Positions 11,361-22,749 of a stretch of DNA of 64,000 bases are shown here, piece by piece. Each line of letters starts with the position of its first letter. The stretch's first letter is position 1. The stretch comes from Prorocentrum cordatum (Eukaryota; Sar; Dinophyceae; Prorocentrales; Prorocentraceae), in NCBI GenBank assembly GCA_963575745.1, contig CAUYUJ010019110.1:123334-187333 (forward strand), given 5' to 3'. Below the pieces are notes generated by a model. It did not search any database. It saw only the letters and a list, made by a program, of their open reading frames with translations, and had not been told where the DNA came from. Made by a program: the position numbers and the translations under genes.

Positions 11361-11865
11361 AACAGGATGTGATCGATGCTATGATCAAGGACAGCTGGAA
11401 GATTAGTTCCACTGCCGCCCGACCGTCTGGCAGGTCGGCGTGTGGCACCACTGACGCTGAAGCGATGCATGTTCGCACTCACGCTGCAGTCCAGTCACGT
11501 CTGTTTCCCATGTTCGGAATTCTGCCCATCAAGGCAATGACCCTATTGTGGGGTCCACCGCAGTAGCACTTGCAATGGATAATAGTGCCCTCATCTCGGT
11601 GTACCGTCTGCACAAGCACGGAGCGCGAGGTGAGAATAAGAATATCCTTCAAGCCCTGCTGGCGTTTGTCAAGAGTCTGGCGGATCCTGGGGTCATCTCG
11701 GGAGACTGGGGTATGCAGCCAGAGCAGTTTAGGCAGATGAGCTGCCCCCAGTTTCTGTCAGCCGATGCTGTCGTAGCGAATTGCCGCATCACCTGTGACA
11801 AAGGCGCGGGTTCCTTGATATGTAATGCTATCATGTCTAGTGGGCTCACGCAAAAAATACGTTAG
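11361..11865 (+). pseudogene. Endonuclease (EEP) domain of a non-LTR retrotransposon
   Basis: The frame 11548-11865 encodes a stretch with the look of an endonuclease/exonuclease/phosphatase domain: NSALISVYRLHKHG, then VISGDWGMQPEQFRQM, then a degenerate TCDKGAGSLICNAIMSSGL. The family motif GD.N and the later S.ID motif are both altered here (GDWG; LICN), so the catalytic site looks lost. Upstream residues continue in another frame (about 11350-11560), so there is at least one frameshift. In the family this domain nicks target DNA to start reverse transcription. Confidence 0.6.
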
Positions 11866-12790
11866 AAGCCGAACTGGCCGTCCTGTAAAATATCCATTGC
11901 GGTTCGAAGCGCTCGCTTCAAGATGAAGAAGCAGAACTTTTGTACCAGATGCTGAGGGTGCCACAAGCTCTCCCAGCTGTAGCTCGGCCAGTCACGATGG
12001 CCGACCATCACTCCAAGACGTCCAAGCGTAAACAGGCGTTCAGACTGGAGCGTAGGCCTAGGTAAGACGAAGGCTTGCAAAAAGAATTTGGTGTGAGATC
12101 CTTCTTCGGGAGACCGCTCGGGACGATGTTCGGGAAGCTGGGCAGTATCTGATTTCAGATAAGCAGTGGCGGAAGGCCAGTAGCTGCACAGTGCCTGTCA
12201 TCATTCCTAGTTCGAGGCATCTGTTGCACGCAGGCAAGATTGACGCGACCACAAAGGTCAATATCAATGTTGGTCATTGGGCCGCGGAACTACAAAGAAA
12301 CGCTGCTTGAGGTTCCCCAGATCCCGGAGGCAGATAGGGCTCAGTACTCTGAAGTGCTCTAGGGCTCAGCACTGTGTGGGGGAACGCCAGGTGGTCGCCA
12401 AGTCGTGCGCACATGAAGAATGGCCTAGCTGAAATGTGGGGTGTGTTCACGACCGTGCGTTTGCAACATTTCCGTGTTGGGAGATAGCGAAAAATATCAA
12501 AATCAGTGCTTGCCGTGCCAGAGCTTAGTCAAGAATACTGCGTTGGAAGCTTTGGACAATTAGAGGCAGGAGTGCAAGTATTGATCATGTTGCTGTTTTA
12601 GCCTCAGGAGATTCCAGATGATGATTGGTCAGACTTGCGAAAAGGTGCACAGATGTGTTACGGACGTGCCGCGTACAAGAGATATAGTTCCAGCCAGGAC
12701 CTGCTCCGAGAAGGAAAGCCAAGCCAGGCCTGGTCCATGCTCACGTCTGTTCGACTCCCTCCCCACCGGCCGGAATCAGTGTTCAGGGCT
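11866..12790 (+). pseudogene. Probable decayed RT core region
   Basis: This stretch lies between endonuclease and RT-tail remnants of the same orientation. Short protein-like pieces are broken by many stops and I cannot place the RT catalytic YxDD. Assignment is by position. Confidence 0.3.
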
Positions 12791-12799
12791 AGACGATTT

Positions 12800-13860
12800 C
12801 AGATCCGTCCAGGATCCTGCATACAGTAGGGGTCCGACCACAAGAAACCCTCCACAATATAACACCAACCCAGAGACCCCAGGAAGCCCACTGTTTTTTA
12901 GTGTGGGGGCGCCACGCTCCCCACTGTAAAACAATCGAAACCCAGGGCACCCTGGAGGCAAGCAGGGTGTTTCTTTGCATGGCCTGGCTGGCTGCCACTC
13001 CCCGCCACCCTTGCCACCGTGATTCGCCACGGCCGCCCTCCGCACTCTGGCCCTGCGCGCCCGGGTGCTGCTGCCCGCACGGCTGCTCATCGTCGAACTC
13101 TTCGGCGTCTGAGCGTCCCTCCTTCCTCTCGGCCTCCCCCCTCCCTCCTTGCACGCCGGCCAATTCGCTAGTTCGTGCCCTTATCTAGCCGTTCGCTGGA
13201 GCGGATTTCGCCGCCTCGCCGCTGACGAAAAAAAGTGTTTCTTTGCATGGGCCCCCGCTGTGCTGAGCGCGAGGCCTCTTGGACGGACCCGGCAGACAGC
13301 GGCGAGTATGATGAGCACGGCCGGCATCAGCTCTGCCCTGCGCGAGTGGCCTCCCGGGAGCCCCGCTGCCTCCGAGATATCTCCGGCCAATGAGGCCTCC
13401 GCCCCCCCTTGTTTTGGCTTACCCTTCGAAGGCCCCAGGAGTGGATGTCGTTTTTTTGTTTGGGGGGGGGGGGGGGGCGGACCGCGATGATATGCACAAC
13501 TCGCCTCGCCAAGCGTGCCGGCGATTGCCATGTCCGTCGCCAGGCCGTCCTCGGAACGCGGCCGAAACGCCAGTCGGGGAGGACGGCTTCGAGTTCTCCG
13601 CCCGAGAGGCCTCCTCCCCCCTTGCTCGGACGTACAGTGGAGGACAGTCCACGAACAAGCTTCCACAAGAAACCCAACCCTGAGACCCCATGAGGTCCAT
13701 CGATTTTTGGTGTGGGCACGTCACTCTCTCTGTCGTTGAACCGTCGAAGCCCAAGAAACCCAGGCCACCATGGAGGCGAGCAGGGTGTTTCTTGGCATGG
13801 GCCCCCACTGTATCTCCTCAGATAGCCCCAACAATGGATGTCGCTTGTACTCGGGATGTC
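12800..13860. repeat. Nested interspersed repeats (GGGTGTTTCTT.GCATGG family)
   Basis: Two copies, near 12840-12990 and 13645-13850, share CAAGAAACCC, GAGACCCCA, a TTTTTAGTGTGGG-type word, and AGCAGGGTGTTTCTT followed by GCATGG. A partial third copy lies at 13230-13460 (GTGTTTCTTTGCATGGGCCC ... GGATGTCG), next to a G14 run at about 13463. These sit inside the decayed non-LTR element and are probably later insertions. Confidence 0.65.
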
Positions 13861-14379
13861 CCGAGACTCCCAGCAGCTGCCATCCCAGAACTCCTGCAAG
13901 TCCCGAACCTAGACAAGAAAATGAGACCTTGGCCTGAGCAAGCTTTGGCTCCGATCGGCGCTCCTCTTCCGAAACCCACGGGGGTGATCGAACGTTGCGC
14001 ATGATTTCGAGCCTTGTGAAGTGTTGGAGCAGGCTCAGGTCTGACATCGATTCTAGTTGGTCGGAGGGTTTGGGTTCCTTTGGGGGCTCCGCTGTCCAAG
14101 GAAGCTCTGCCCTCAGAACGGCGCTGCTTAGGAGTTAGCTTGACGAGGTACCGTGCCTTATGGGCGCCCATATTGCCACGCTGCTCCTCGACATTGGAAA
14201 CTAAAGCATTCCCTGGGTGTGGCGCTGCTGCATCGCATTACCACCGATGTTGCTGTCCCCACACCTTGTGTCATCGCGTAAGAAGCAGCCTGACCTAACC
14301 CCGAGGTACCTCAGAGGTACTGGAGGGGCCTCTTCACAGATAATTCCAACGCGATCCAGAGGTGCCAGTTATACTTCAG
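13861..14379 (+). pseudogene. Non-LTR element, unassigned part
   Basis: Short plus-strand frames broken by stops continue the same decayed element. No motif can be placed with confidence. Confidence 0.3.
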
Positions 14380-15470
14380 ATGTTACAGCTGCCAAGCTGT
14401 TTCTGTTGTCCTGATGTACAGCGCGCTCATGAAAATTGCCCTCCGAACGTCGGGCCGAGAATGCGGTTGGTGATACTGTAGCATGGCTCGAAGGCCACCT
14501 ACCCGCTGTTGAGCCGATTCGCAGGAAGGCGCACGATCCCATGGTAGGAGGTGTGAGAGAGTTGATGCTGACGAATCCGGAGAAGACCACTCTGCGATGC
14601 GTGTCAAGAGAATGCATGGCTTTGAGACTAGGGAAGGTTATGTTGCAGAAGCCTGCCCCATTGCAGCATACCAACAATGCGGTCCACCTCGGAGTTGGCA
14701 CTGTGGTTGACAGGCGCTAAAAGGTTGCTAAGACTAAGGGCAAGCTGGAGAAAGCAACCAGGCGGTTCGCCAAGATCTGAAGGGCGAGGCGCACTGACAA
14801 TGGGGGCATTATCACAAGCCGCCTATGGTCTCCAATGCAACGGGTTCCATACTTCGGTATCGCGGCGATAAGGGGGAATACCCTGGTCGAGGTTGAACGC
14901 CCGTGTCGGCGCTCCATAGTGGGCGCAAGGATCAAGCCTTTGAACTTCGGAGACAGGTGTTGGACGAATGGCATGGCTTGGGGATCGACCCCATCTCTTC
15001 ACTCTCGTGTTGATCATACTTGGTCGGTCCTCTGTCCCCGCCTGTTCGCCCATAGGACCCGATGGGACCAAATCAAAGGCCCAGTCGGAGCTGGCACTGC
15101 CGTCCAGTACGATTCGGGATGGACCCCAAGTGAAGCGTACCTTTAGATGAGACACACCCCAGGTTGCCTAAGTCTGGGGACCCAGAGTTTGAAGCCCAAG
15201 ATGCGGATGTACCAGAGCTGCTAGATGATTTTATGGATGATATGTCCAGTAAGCTGCGGCAGCAGGCTTCAGCTCACTTCGAGGGCGGGGGTTTGGAGCT
15301 CGGGGGGGCGCCCGTTCATGGCAAGCCGCGAGAGCCGATTGTTCGCCAAAGAAGGGAGATACGATCAGGTCGGTTACCAGAACTCTGTGGTTTCAGGGGG
15401 GGCAGTGGCCCCGTTCCCGCCAAGCGGTTTGTGGATACCTAGTTGTCGGGATTTGCCCTAGGTCTAGGGA
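14380..15470 (+). pseudogene. Non-LTR RT thumb/C-terminal region, decayed
   Basis: Broken plus-strand frames give LMLTNPEKTTLRCVSRECM, HLGVGTVVDRR followed by KVAKTKGKLEKATRRFAKI, then an SRLWSPMQRVPYFGIAAI piece and KGPVGAGTAVQYDSGWTP. This order is what I know of dinoflagellate non-LTR pol proteins after the RT palm. A later frame (15164-15442) continues as ELLDDFMDDMSSKLRQQA. Several stops and frameshifts separate the pieces, so the copy is dead. Confidence 0.55.
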
Positions 15471-15935
15471 GGAGGTAGAGACTTTGTGCTACCGCACCTG
15501 TTGCTGCTGCAAGAATGTCGACCCAGAGCTCGATAAGTCGCAGCACCTCTTCCTCCAGGCTTCAGCGCAGCATGCTTCAGCACCCTGCTTGCGGCTCCGA
15601 GGGGTTCCCCCTCCAAGTTGGACCCACCATCCTGAGGCCACCAGACACCCCAGCGAAGACGTCACTCTTCACGGGCCGCCCAACTCTTTTGAAGCGGCGG
15701 TGGAGGCTCACCCCGAACACATTCGACTGGTGAGTTTCGGAGAAGGCTCGGAGGGAGGGAGGGGAGGGGGGGGGGGGGCACAGCCCTGACCCCACACGCA
15801 GGCGTTGCGAGACTGCGATCGTGGCCCTGAGCGAGACTGCTGTTGGAGGACGGGAGTTGGCCGCTGGAGCTAGGTCCCCTGTGTGAGGCAGGAGGCAAAC
15901 GGTCCCAAAGGCGGAAGTCTTGGCCTTTTCCACTC
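15471..15935 (+). pseudogene. Linker of the non-LTR element
   Basis: A G-run (about 15748-15779) and short frames only. It lies between the RT tail and RNase H remnants of the same element. Confidence 0.3.
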
Positions 15936-16395
15936 GCTCTTGAAATGCTTCATGCCCATCCTTTTGTCACTGACCACCCACATATGTTGAGGGCCCTGCA
16001 GCCAGGACGCGTGAGGCCCAAGAGCGAGCCCAATCAAGATCTCTGGAGTCGCACCAGGAACGCGTTGAGACCGCTCCGAGTTGGAGGTTGTTTGCACTGG
16101 GTTCCCTCAAAAGGGAAAGTCTGTTCACAACGATGTTGATCCATACCTACCGTCACCGCGCATAATAAGGACGCACGACGACAAGGATGCAAGGGCCTTG
16201 AAAGGCCATGTCGACACTGTTCGAACGAGGTTGGCTAGCAAAAGTGGCCAAGAATGGGCCGAAGTGGCAAAGATGCAAGGATAACCTTGGAAAGTAGCTC
16301 ATCCTTTCTTGCGCGACTTGCCTGCAATTCAAGGCAATGCTCTGGCCGATGAGGGGCGGGTCGGGCTGCGCCGGAGCCCTTGTCGTGGTGCCACA
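15936..16395 (+). pseudogene. RNase H-like remnant of the non-LTR element
   Basis: Frames give an RNALRPLRVGGCLHWVPSKG piece (16045-16110) and LPAIQGNALADEGRVGL (16320-16370). WVPS(H/K) and GN.LAD are the conserved end motifs of RNase H domains in non-LTR elements. A stop lies between them at about 16282. The usual His after WVPS is Lys here. Confidence 0.5.
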
Positions 16396-16980
16396 GGGGG
16401 GCATCTGGAACGAGGCTGCCACATGACATGTGACGGCGGCCCTCGTTGGGCCGAGTGTCCGTCGTGCGATGGAGCTCGCGACGGAGCAGGACCCGCGGAG
16501 CAAGGAGAGGGCCACCAGGGAGAGGACCGCCCCCAGCTCCGCTCTGACCCGCGCGCTTGCATTGTCGCCTCGCTCCTTCCAGAAGTCAAGCTCTAAGTGC
16601 CAGTGCACGGCTTGCGAGCTCGCCGTGCCTGCTTCCAGGATTGCATGCGTGGCCCCGGGCCCTTGTCCAGGGCCTCCAGAGGGCTCGGGATCTGTCGATG
16701 CCATTGGAGATTGTACTCTTTTGGCTGGGCGGGAGGTGCATCGTCTCAGTCTACAGGGCTGGCCCAGATATGCATCATCGTTCTGTTCTTCATGCGGCAA
16801 ATATGCGACGCGTGACGGCAGGCACCTGGAAACCAGTCATCTCGGAATGTCTCGAAAAGGTCGAACGAGTCATCTTCGCCTCCAGCAAGGGTTGTGCAAA
16901 AGGCGAAGAGCGGTCCCGGCACAATTGCGCGAGGTGGAGGCCGAGGCCTGCGCAAGCTCCCTTTGCCCCTTGATAAACAA
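16396..16980 (+). pseudogene. C-terminal tail of the non-LTR pol
   Basis: The 16430-16984 frame ends with VHRLSLQGWPRYASSFCSSC followed by GKYATRDGRHL. A C-x2-C pair after an HxL motif resembles the C-terminal Cys motif seen in related pol proteins. The element appears to end near 16980 because no further pol-like frame follows; no poly-A or target duplication was identified. Confidence 0.4.
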
Positions 16981-18860
16981 ATAATCCCAGAAAGAGCCTC
17001 TCCGCCTTCCCTCCCTCTTCCGTCCTTCTCCCCGAGCAATCCTTCTTCTTTGAAGCACTGGGCTGTTAGTCGCCTCCCGCCATCTTTCCTCCTCGTAATC
17101 ACCAGTCGACCAGACCCGTCGCGTCACAATTCTTATCGACACCATCATATCCCTCCTCATCATCCTCTGTGCTCCTCCCCCTCCTCGACAATTAGATCGG
17201 GACGCCTGAAGGAAGCGTCAGTGCATTCTCTTCTCCACTGGCCCACAAGAACCCCAACGCGTTGGCGGAGGAGAGTCTGCAATGTGATGGTGGTCAGGGC
17301 GGGCCGACTCACAAATGCAAGGGGGAGACGAGGAGGGGCACGCAGGCAGCAGTGGCGGCCAGGACAGAAGGAGAGGACGGGCTGTTCCTCCTTGTTCTCC
17401 ATCCATTTTTCGGGTGATGCATCTCGCCCCCCCCCCCCCACCCACCCACCCCTTGTCGCACTACCAGACGTGTCGGTGGGGAGGGCCGGGCGTGTCGTCT
17501 GAGACTTCCTCGCCGCTTACGACCTTGAAGTCTTGAAGCTCCAACTGCTACACTGATGGATAGCGAGCCGTTTTCAAGCTGGGGCTCCCACCCTACGCGG
17601 CGCATATTCGTTTGCACTCCATGTGAGAAAACATATGTATATATAGATAGATAGATATACACATATATGTATTGGGACGGAGACGGGACAACACACACGC
17701 CTGACCATTGTCCAACTCGTGCCGGGGAGTCGGCAGGCAACCCTGCCGCAGGACCATCATCGCCCCTTCCTCCCGAGTGAGACATGCAGGAGACCAGATG
17801 GCGACTGGTACGAGTTGCCCTCAAAACCTCAAAACGTATCGGACCGCAGTTGCATACATTGTGTCATTACCCCTACCGCCTGGCCTAAACGACCACTGCC
17901 GTAAACCCAACTAACTACGATGGGAAAGCGGAGGGAAGGAGGAGAGGGGGAGGGAAGCAGATGAGAACTCCAAGACAACTGGAGCAGCGCAGCGGCCAAC
18001 AACCTGCCATAGGCGAGCCATTGCGCGCATCTGGGGACTCGTGAAATTGACAGGGCATACTGATAGAACTGAGCCCACGCTCCGTGAGTGATCACGTAAA
18101 CTTAAAAGCCCGTCCGATACTAAAGGAGAAATCTGAAGCCGAGGCAATACCACCGCCAAGGCAAATGGCACAGGCCTGCGATAATCGTGCACATGGACGC
18201 GGCACGAAAAGGTAAACCATCGAGGAAATAACCTACGCTGAATAGCAGCCCGAACTACAGCGCCTCCAGCAACTCCCAGGGCCTGCAACCACCGCACGAC
18301 CACCGGCAAAGGCGAATTGGAAGGAAGGGAGAGGAGCTGGAAGAGGAGGCAGAGAGCGGGCCTGCCCCGGCAGGGTAAGCCAGCGCACCGCCTCCGGGAA
18401 GGAAGAGAGGGAAGCTACGGAACGTTGAACTCGAGCATCGTTTATCCGACCCCCATCCCCAGCGGCGTGGCCTGGGCCCCAGTGGCTGACTTACCCCCCT
18501 GGATGGGGATACAGGCCGCTCCCTTCAGGCTTCAAGGGGTGTATCCCCAACTGGGGTGGCAATTTGGTGGGGGTCTCGAAGGGGATGAGGATGGGGGCGG
18601 GGCCGGTTCAACGATACTGAGAGCTGCAGCCTGCCGAATCGCAGACCGCGCGACCCACGTCGCCTCCTGCGGCGGCTCGCGTGGGGCGCGAAGGCTGCCC
18701 CCCGCATTTTGCGGCCACGAGCGAGCCACCGAGTCCTCTGAGGACCAGCGGGAACGCATCCATGGCCCTGGGCTCGGGGCGCGGGGAATCCCACTGCGGC
18801 ACTCGGATCGGACACGCTGCCGGGACACGAATGGGGAGAGGACTGGCGGCGCGCACAAGG
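16981..18860. other. No gene recognised
   Basis: Pyrimidine-rich at 16985-17180, a GATA/TATA microsatellite at 17635-17675, purine-rich at 17920-17960. At 18485-18565 there is an imperfect inverted repeat around GGGGATACA/TGTATCCCC. Open frames are compositional. Confidence 0.4.
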
Positions 18861-18996
18861 GGGTGGAGGGAGGGGGGAGGGCTTCTTAGGAAGAGGCTGC
18901 TTCTTAGAAGGCGCCGGCCTCACACTTATAAATGAGGCCCGCGCCTTCTAAGAAGCAGGGGTGCTTCTGAGAAGCCCCCCCCCTCCCCCCACCCCC
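18861..18996. repeat. Long near-perfect hairpin (about 62-bp arms)
   Basis: The left arm 18861-18922 and right arm 18933-18996 are reverse complements with few differences. The cores are TTCTTAGAAGG / CCTTCTAAGAAG next to the 10-base loop ACTTATAAA. The outer parts pair GGAGGG with CCCTCC. It has the look of a short TIR element or foldback insertion. No coding potential. Confidence 0.85.
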
Positions 18997-19290
18997 CTCT
19001 GCGAGCGGCTGAGAGGAGGAAGAGGATGAATAAAAGGAATACCCATACCACGAACAACATGCGGTTCAAGAGCGCCTGGACACTCAAATACAGAAGACAG
19101 CGGCCGCGTCAGACAAGGACAGACGATGGCGCCGTGCAGACATGCAGGAGCAGAGCAGGCAGAACAGGACAGGATATGCTGACAGCGGGACGGTCAACCA
19201 TTTTCCCCACCAGTACGGGCGACGCCGCCGCGTGGGTCCAGACACACCCCCAGGCAACGTAGCAGGGTTCTCCTGCTGCATGAGACCCTC
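18997..19290. other. No gene seen
   Basis: Unique sequence without a motif-bearing frame. Confidence 0.4.
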
Positions 19291-19470
19291 TCGTTTCACA
19301 CGCTTGCTATCCCACATGGCGGGATTGATGCTCGTCTAGAGACTGTAGGTGAGGAATAAACAGCTGTTTACAGGCAACAGCTAGTTTCCATCACACGCTT
19401 GCTATTCCACGTGATGGGATTGATGCTGGTCTGGAGACTGCAGGTGCAGAATGAACTGCAGTTCAAATGC
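19291..19470. repeat. Tandem duplication, about 96-bp period
   Basis: TCACACGCTTGCTAT.CCAC, GATTGATGCT and GAGACTG.AGGTG occur at about 19294-19355 and again at 19390-19450. Confidence 0.8.
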
Positions 19471-19639
19471 AACCACGCGTTTCCGAAGCCATCCCTGCCA
19501 AGAGAAATAAGCAGGATCGCCCTGCGAACGTGGCCAAGCTTCTGGGCCATCATCGGGGCACAACAAACAAGGCCTCGAAAAATCAAGGACTCGACAGAAC
19601 AGCAGTGGCCCCGGACTCGGGCAAGAGAGAATTCTACAG

Positions 19640-20215
19640 TTATGACTCCAGTAGCGTCGGGGGTACGGAGTCTCTTCACGGCACGCTGAATGAGATGCTG
19701 GAGCTTCGGGTGGCCGAGCGCGGCCGCCCGAACATAGCCTCGAAATGCATCGGGCGCGTCGGCGCACATTTGGCCGTGTCGCCACGCATTGTGCGTCCGA
19801 AACAAGCCATACACACCAACGGCACGGAGGGCAATTGCAGCCGCCGTGGCCCCCTCACCTCTGCACTGTTCAGGAAGGCAAGACACGTGCGGGGCGATAC
19901 CTAGAAAGTCTGCCAGGCGAAATTCAGGCGGTGGCCGGCCAAGCCCAAGGAAGCGGCGGCACAGCGAATGAAACGTACTGCAAAACGCGTGGTGCTCGAG
20001 GAAGTCCTCTCCTCTTCGGCAGCACGCGCAACCCGCCATCGTTTCCTCCACGTCCACCAAGTCGGCTAGCATGCTCCTGCCTGCAATGAAGCCCCGCTGG
20101 GTCCAAGTCACCTTCGGCCCGACAACGGGCTCGACGAGGTGGCGCACCGCGTTGGCCAGCAAGCGAGTGTCAGTGTTGGTCACCGACAAGGGCCAGGTGT
20201 TTTCGGGCTCGCAGT
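19640..20215 (-). pseudogene. Internally deleted non-LTR reverse transcriptase fragment
   Basis: The minus strand encodes WPLSVTNTDTRLLANAV and QRGFIAGRSMLADLVDVEE, the early RT motifs of a non-LTR pol (RPLS.TN.D.. and QRGF..GRS). This is followed almost at once by EDFLEHHAFCSTF and ALRAVGVYGLFRTHNAWRHG, a stretch I associate with the far C-terminal end of such pols. The catalytic palm with YxDD is missing. The host frame 20351-19368 is open for 327 codons across the junction, unlike the badly broken copy at 8.9-17 kb, so this copy is younger or was deleted late. It cannot reverse transcribe by itself. Confidence 0.65.
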
Positions 20216-21027
20216 GCCCCTCCCCCGTGGACAGCGTGCCCGAAGGCGCCTTGGGGAGCAGGAGTTGCGAGTTATATACAGAATAGCTAGCAGGAATAAC
20301 AGGAAAAATGCTGATATCTGTATACATATGTGTATAAATAGATGTACACACATATACGCGTGCGTGGATACGCGGGTGGAGGGTGGGTGGCTTTCAACAT
20401 GATTTGCGCTCGCTGGTGTTAACAAAACCAGAGGCTGCGCTGATGAAGGCAAATCGTGTTCAAAATGAAGCTCTCGCATTGGCGCCACGCACACTCGTCG
20501 TAGAAACTCCAACCCAGCACACGGATGGAGGGCGGCTCTCGTTAAACATCGGCCTCTTGCCTTAGACTTCCACGACTTCCACGACATAAATCTTCCAAAG
20601 CTGTGAACGGCTGCACGGATGGCGGCCAATCGTTTTCAAAAAGAGGGCTCCCGCGTGAGACTCACATTCCACTACAAGCACATGTCGTGCATTTCTAATC
20701 GTGCTCATTTCTAAGTGTGCTCGTTTCTAATTGCTCCTGGCCCCCTAGTGGCCAGGAAGAGGCCCAGGATAGAACAATTCGAAATGAAAGGATCTTGGCC
20801 CCCAAAAAATCAAGGAATTTTCGAAGGAGTAGAAATGAGCAATGTGTACAGGAGATGCTCAACGGCGGCACGAATGGAGGGCGGCTCCGTCTCAAACCCG
20901 GGGGTTCTCACCCGAGGCTTCCTCGAACCTTCTGGCCAGCACCAGCTGCGCCAATGCAGCGCGACTCCTGCTCAGGGCGGGCCAGCCGCTGGACACTTCG
21001 TTGAACTAGATGTAGGAGAGCTCCAAA
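20216..21027. other. No gene recognised
   Basis: A TATACA microsatellite lies at 20315-20360. Around 20690-20830 short words (CTCATTTCTAA, CTCGTTTCTAATTG) are repeated. No motif found. Confidence 0.4.
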
Positions 21028-21166
21028 CAATACGCCACCACCAGCCCTGGCCAAGCCCATCCTGGGCCCTGGACTGGTGTACAGGCCCTCCTGGCCTAGG
21101 CCTGGAGATCTATACACCAGTCCAGGACCCAGGATGGCCCTGGCCAGGGCTGGTGGTGGTGTATTG
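21028..21166. mobile_element. 139-bp TIR element (56-bp arms)
   Basis: Arms 21028-21083 and 21111-21166 are reverse complements with about five differences. They begin CAATAC.CCACCACCAGCCC and contain CTGGCCA and CATCCTGGG. The core CTGGCCA(A/G)GCCCATCC is shared with the intron element at 44586-44758, so the two may belong to one family of non-autonomous TIR elements. It lies next to a possible exon at 21170-21390. Confidence 0.8.
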
Positions 21167-21169
21167 CTG

Positions 21170-21725
21170 GCGTCCCTCCGAAGATGGCCCCACCGCGTCG
21201 CATTCCTTGGAGCTCGAAGGATGCAGGGCTGCTCCTCTGCAACACGGAGCTCCCGCCCGAATTGCGGGCCCGTGGCTCGGTCGTCTTGCAGGAGGGCGCC
21301 TCTCGCAGTGAAGAAGAGTGCTTGCGGGGACTTCTGAGGAGGAAATTTGGGCGGGAGGGTGCATTGCAGCATCGCTTGCGCATCCCGCGTTCACTGCCCT
21401 CCTCCTCCTCCTCCTCCTCCTCCTCCTCCTCCTCCTCCTCCTCCTCCTCCTCCTTGTCCTCTCTAGCAGCAGCGCCCAACGTGCAGGCGGGCCCACCTCG
21501 TAGCGGCCCCCCACCAGTTTGGGCTTTCGGGGCTTCACGGGCGCGGCCTCGGGAGACGCCGGCGCCATCCGGGCAGGTTCTTCTCGAAGGACAGTCGTTG
21601 TCGAGGATGGTCCCAAGCAGTCCGGATTGGAGACGAGGTGAGCTCCCATCGGAAAGAACAGAGAGAGAGAGAGAGAGAAAACAAAAAAAAAAAAAACAGA
21701 GAGAGAGAGAGAGAAAAAAAAGCTC
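21170..21725. other. Possible exon(s), strand uncertain; CTC and GA microsatellites
   Basis: On plus, 21184-21390 reads ELPPELRARGSVVLQEG and SEEECLRGLLRRKFGREG, which looks protein-like. On minus, 21490-21590 reads PRKPKLVGGRYEVGPPARW, also protein-like. A pure CTC run (21398-21452) separates them and GA/CT runs follow at 21660-21720. I recognise no family and cannot settle the strand. Confidence 0.25.
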
Positions 21726-21779
21726 GTGTGTATACATAAAACGTATATACACACACCCCTCATACTGATACATTCCGCC

Positions 21780-21992
21780 CCATGCCCCGCGCGATGTCCC
21801 CCCTCTGCGGTTGTGGCCCTGTGGGCGTGGCGTGGTCGTCGTCGTCGTCATCGATGTCGACGTCGACGTCGTCGTCGTCGTCGCTGTCGTCGTCCCCCCC
21901 CTCCTATCACATCAGGGGGTGGGGCGCCTGAGAACGCTGGGACCCATCCCATGGGGGGAAGCCTGTGAAGCCTCGACCCAGGATCACATATA
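21780..21992 (+). repeat. Interspersed module with GTC array, copy 2
   Basis: This has the same parts, order and orientation as 240-605: GTGGCCCTGTGGGCGTGGCG, a GTC array, then GGGACCCATCCCAT and an AGGATCA tail. The array is about 65 bp here against about 210 bp in copy 1. Confidence 0.75.
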
Positions 21993-22309
21993 CATATGTA
22001 TGTCAGCGTGGACCCCGAATTGCCCTCGATGTGAGCCTCCCAGAGGGACCCAAGCGCGCATACTCTACACATTGGGGACGTGCACCCCGCGAAGCGACAG
22101 GAGTCCACGTCCAGAAATGGAATGCGCCCAGAGGGCAGTCCGAGAAGGCTAAAAGCAGTATACCCCGTGCATCCCACCATACATCGAATTTCACAGTGTA
22201 CACTTGTGCATGATGTCGTAAATTCTCACGTGATCCGCCCTTACCCGCCCACCAGAGTCACGCCCTATCTGCCGACGCAGAAACCAAAGGAAAATACATG
22301 ATTTCGGCT
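21993..22309. other. No gene seen
   Basis: Unique sequence; no motif-bearing frame. Confidence 0.4.
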
Positions 22310-22695
22310 TATGGTGCTTCTCGAGGGTCGTAGAAGGCCTCGAGACGGCTCTGGATGGCCACAAGATGGCCCAAGATGTCTCCAAGACGGCCCTAGTGCT
22401 CCAAGAAGACACCCAAGAGGGCGCCCAGAAGCCCAATCTATTTATTTGTATGAAGGGCGTGCTGATTCCAGCGCTCTCGCCTTCTCGGGCCTCCGAAACC
22501 CCAAGACAGCCCCAGAGGCTTCCAAGACGGCCCAAGAAGCCTCCAAGAGGGCCCCAGGACAGCCCAAGGGGGCCCGAAGGTGGCCCAAGAGGTCCCCAAG
22601 ACAGCCCCAAGACGGCCCAAGTGGGCCCCAAGACTGCCCAAGAAAACCCTAAGAAGGCCCCGTGACGGCCCAGAGAGGCCCCCAAGACGGCCTCC
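22310..22695. repeat. CCAAGACGGCC-type degenerate satellite, block 1
   Basis: Words such as CCAAGACGGCCC, CAAGAGGGCC and CCAAGATGGCC follow each other at 9-15 bp spacing. It is the same family as the large array at 37.1-41 kb. Frames are Pro/Lys/Arg-rich or Leu/Gly-rich repeat translations. Confidence 0.8.
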
Positions 22696-22749
22696 GAAGG
22701 CCACTCGACCAAAGAGCGCCCGACACCCAAACGGGTCCGAACTGACACC

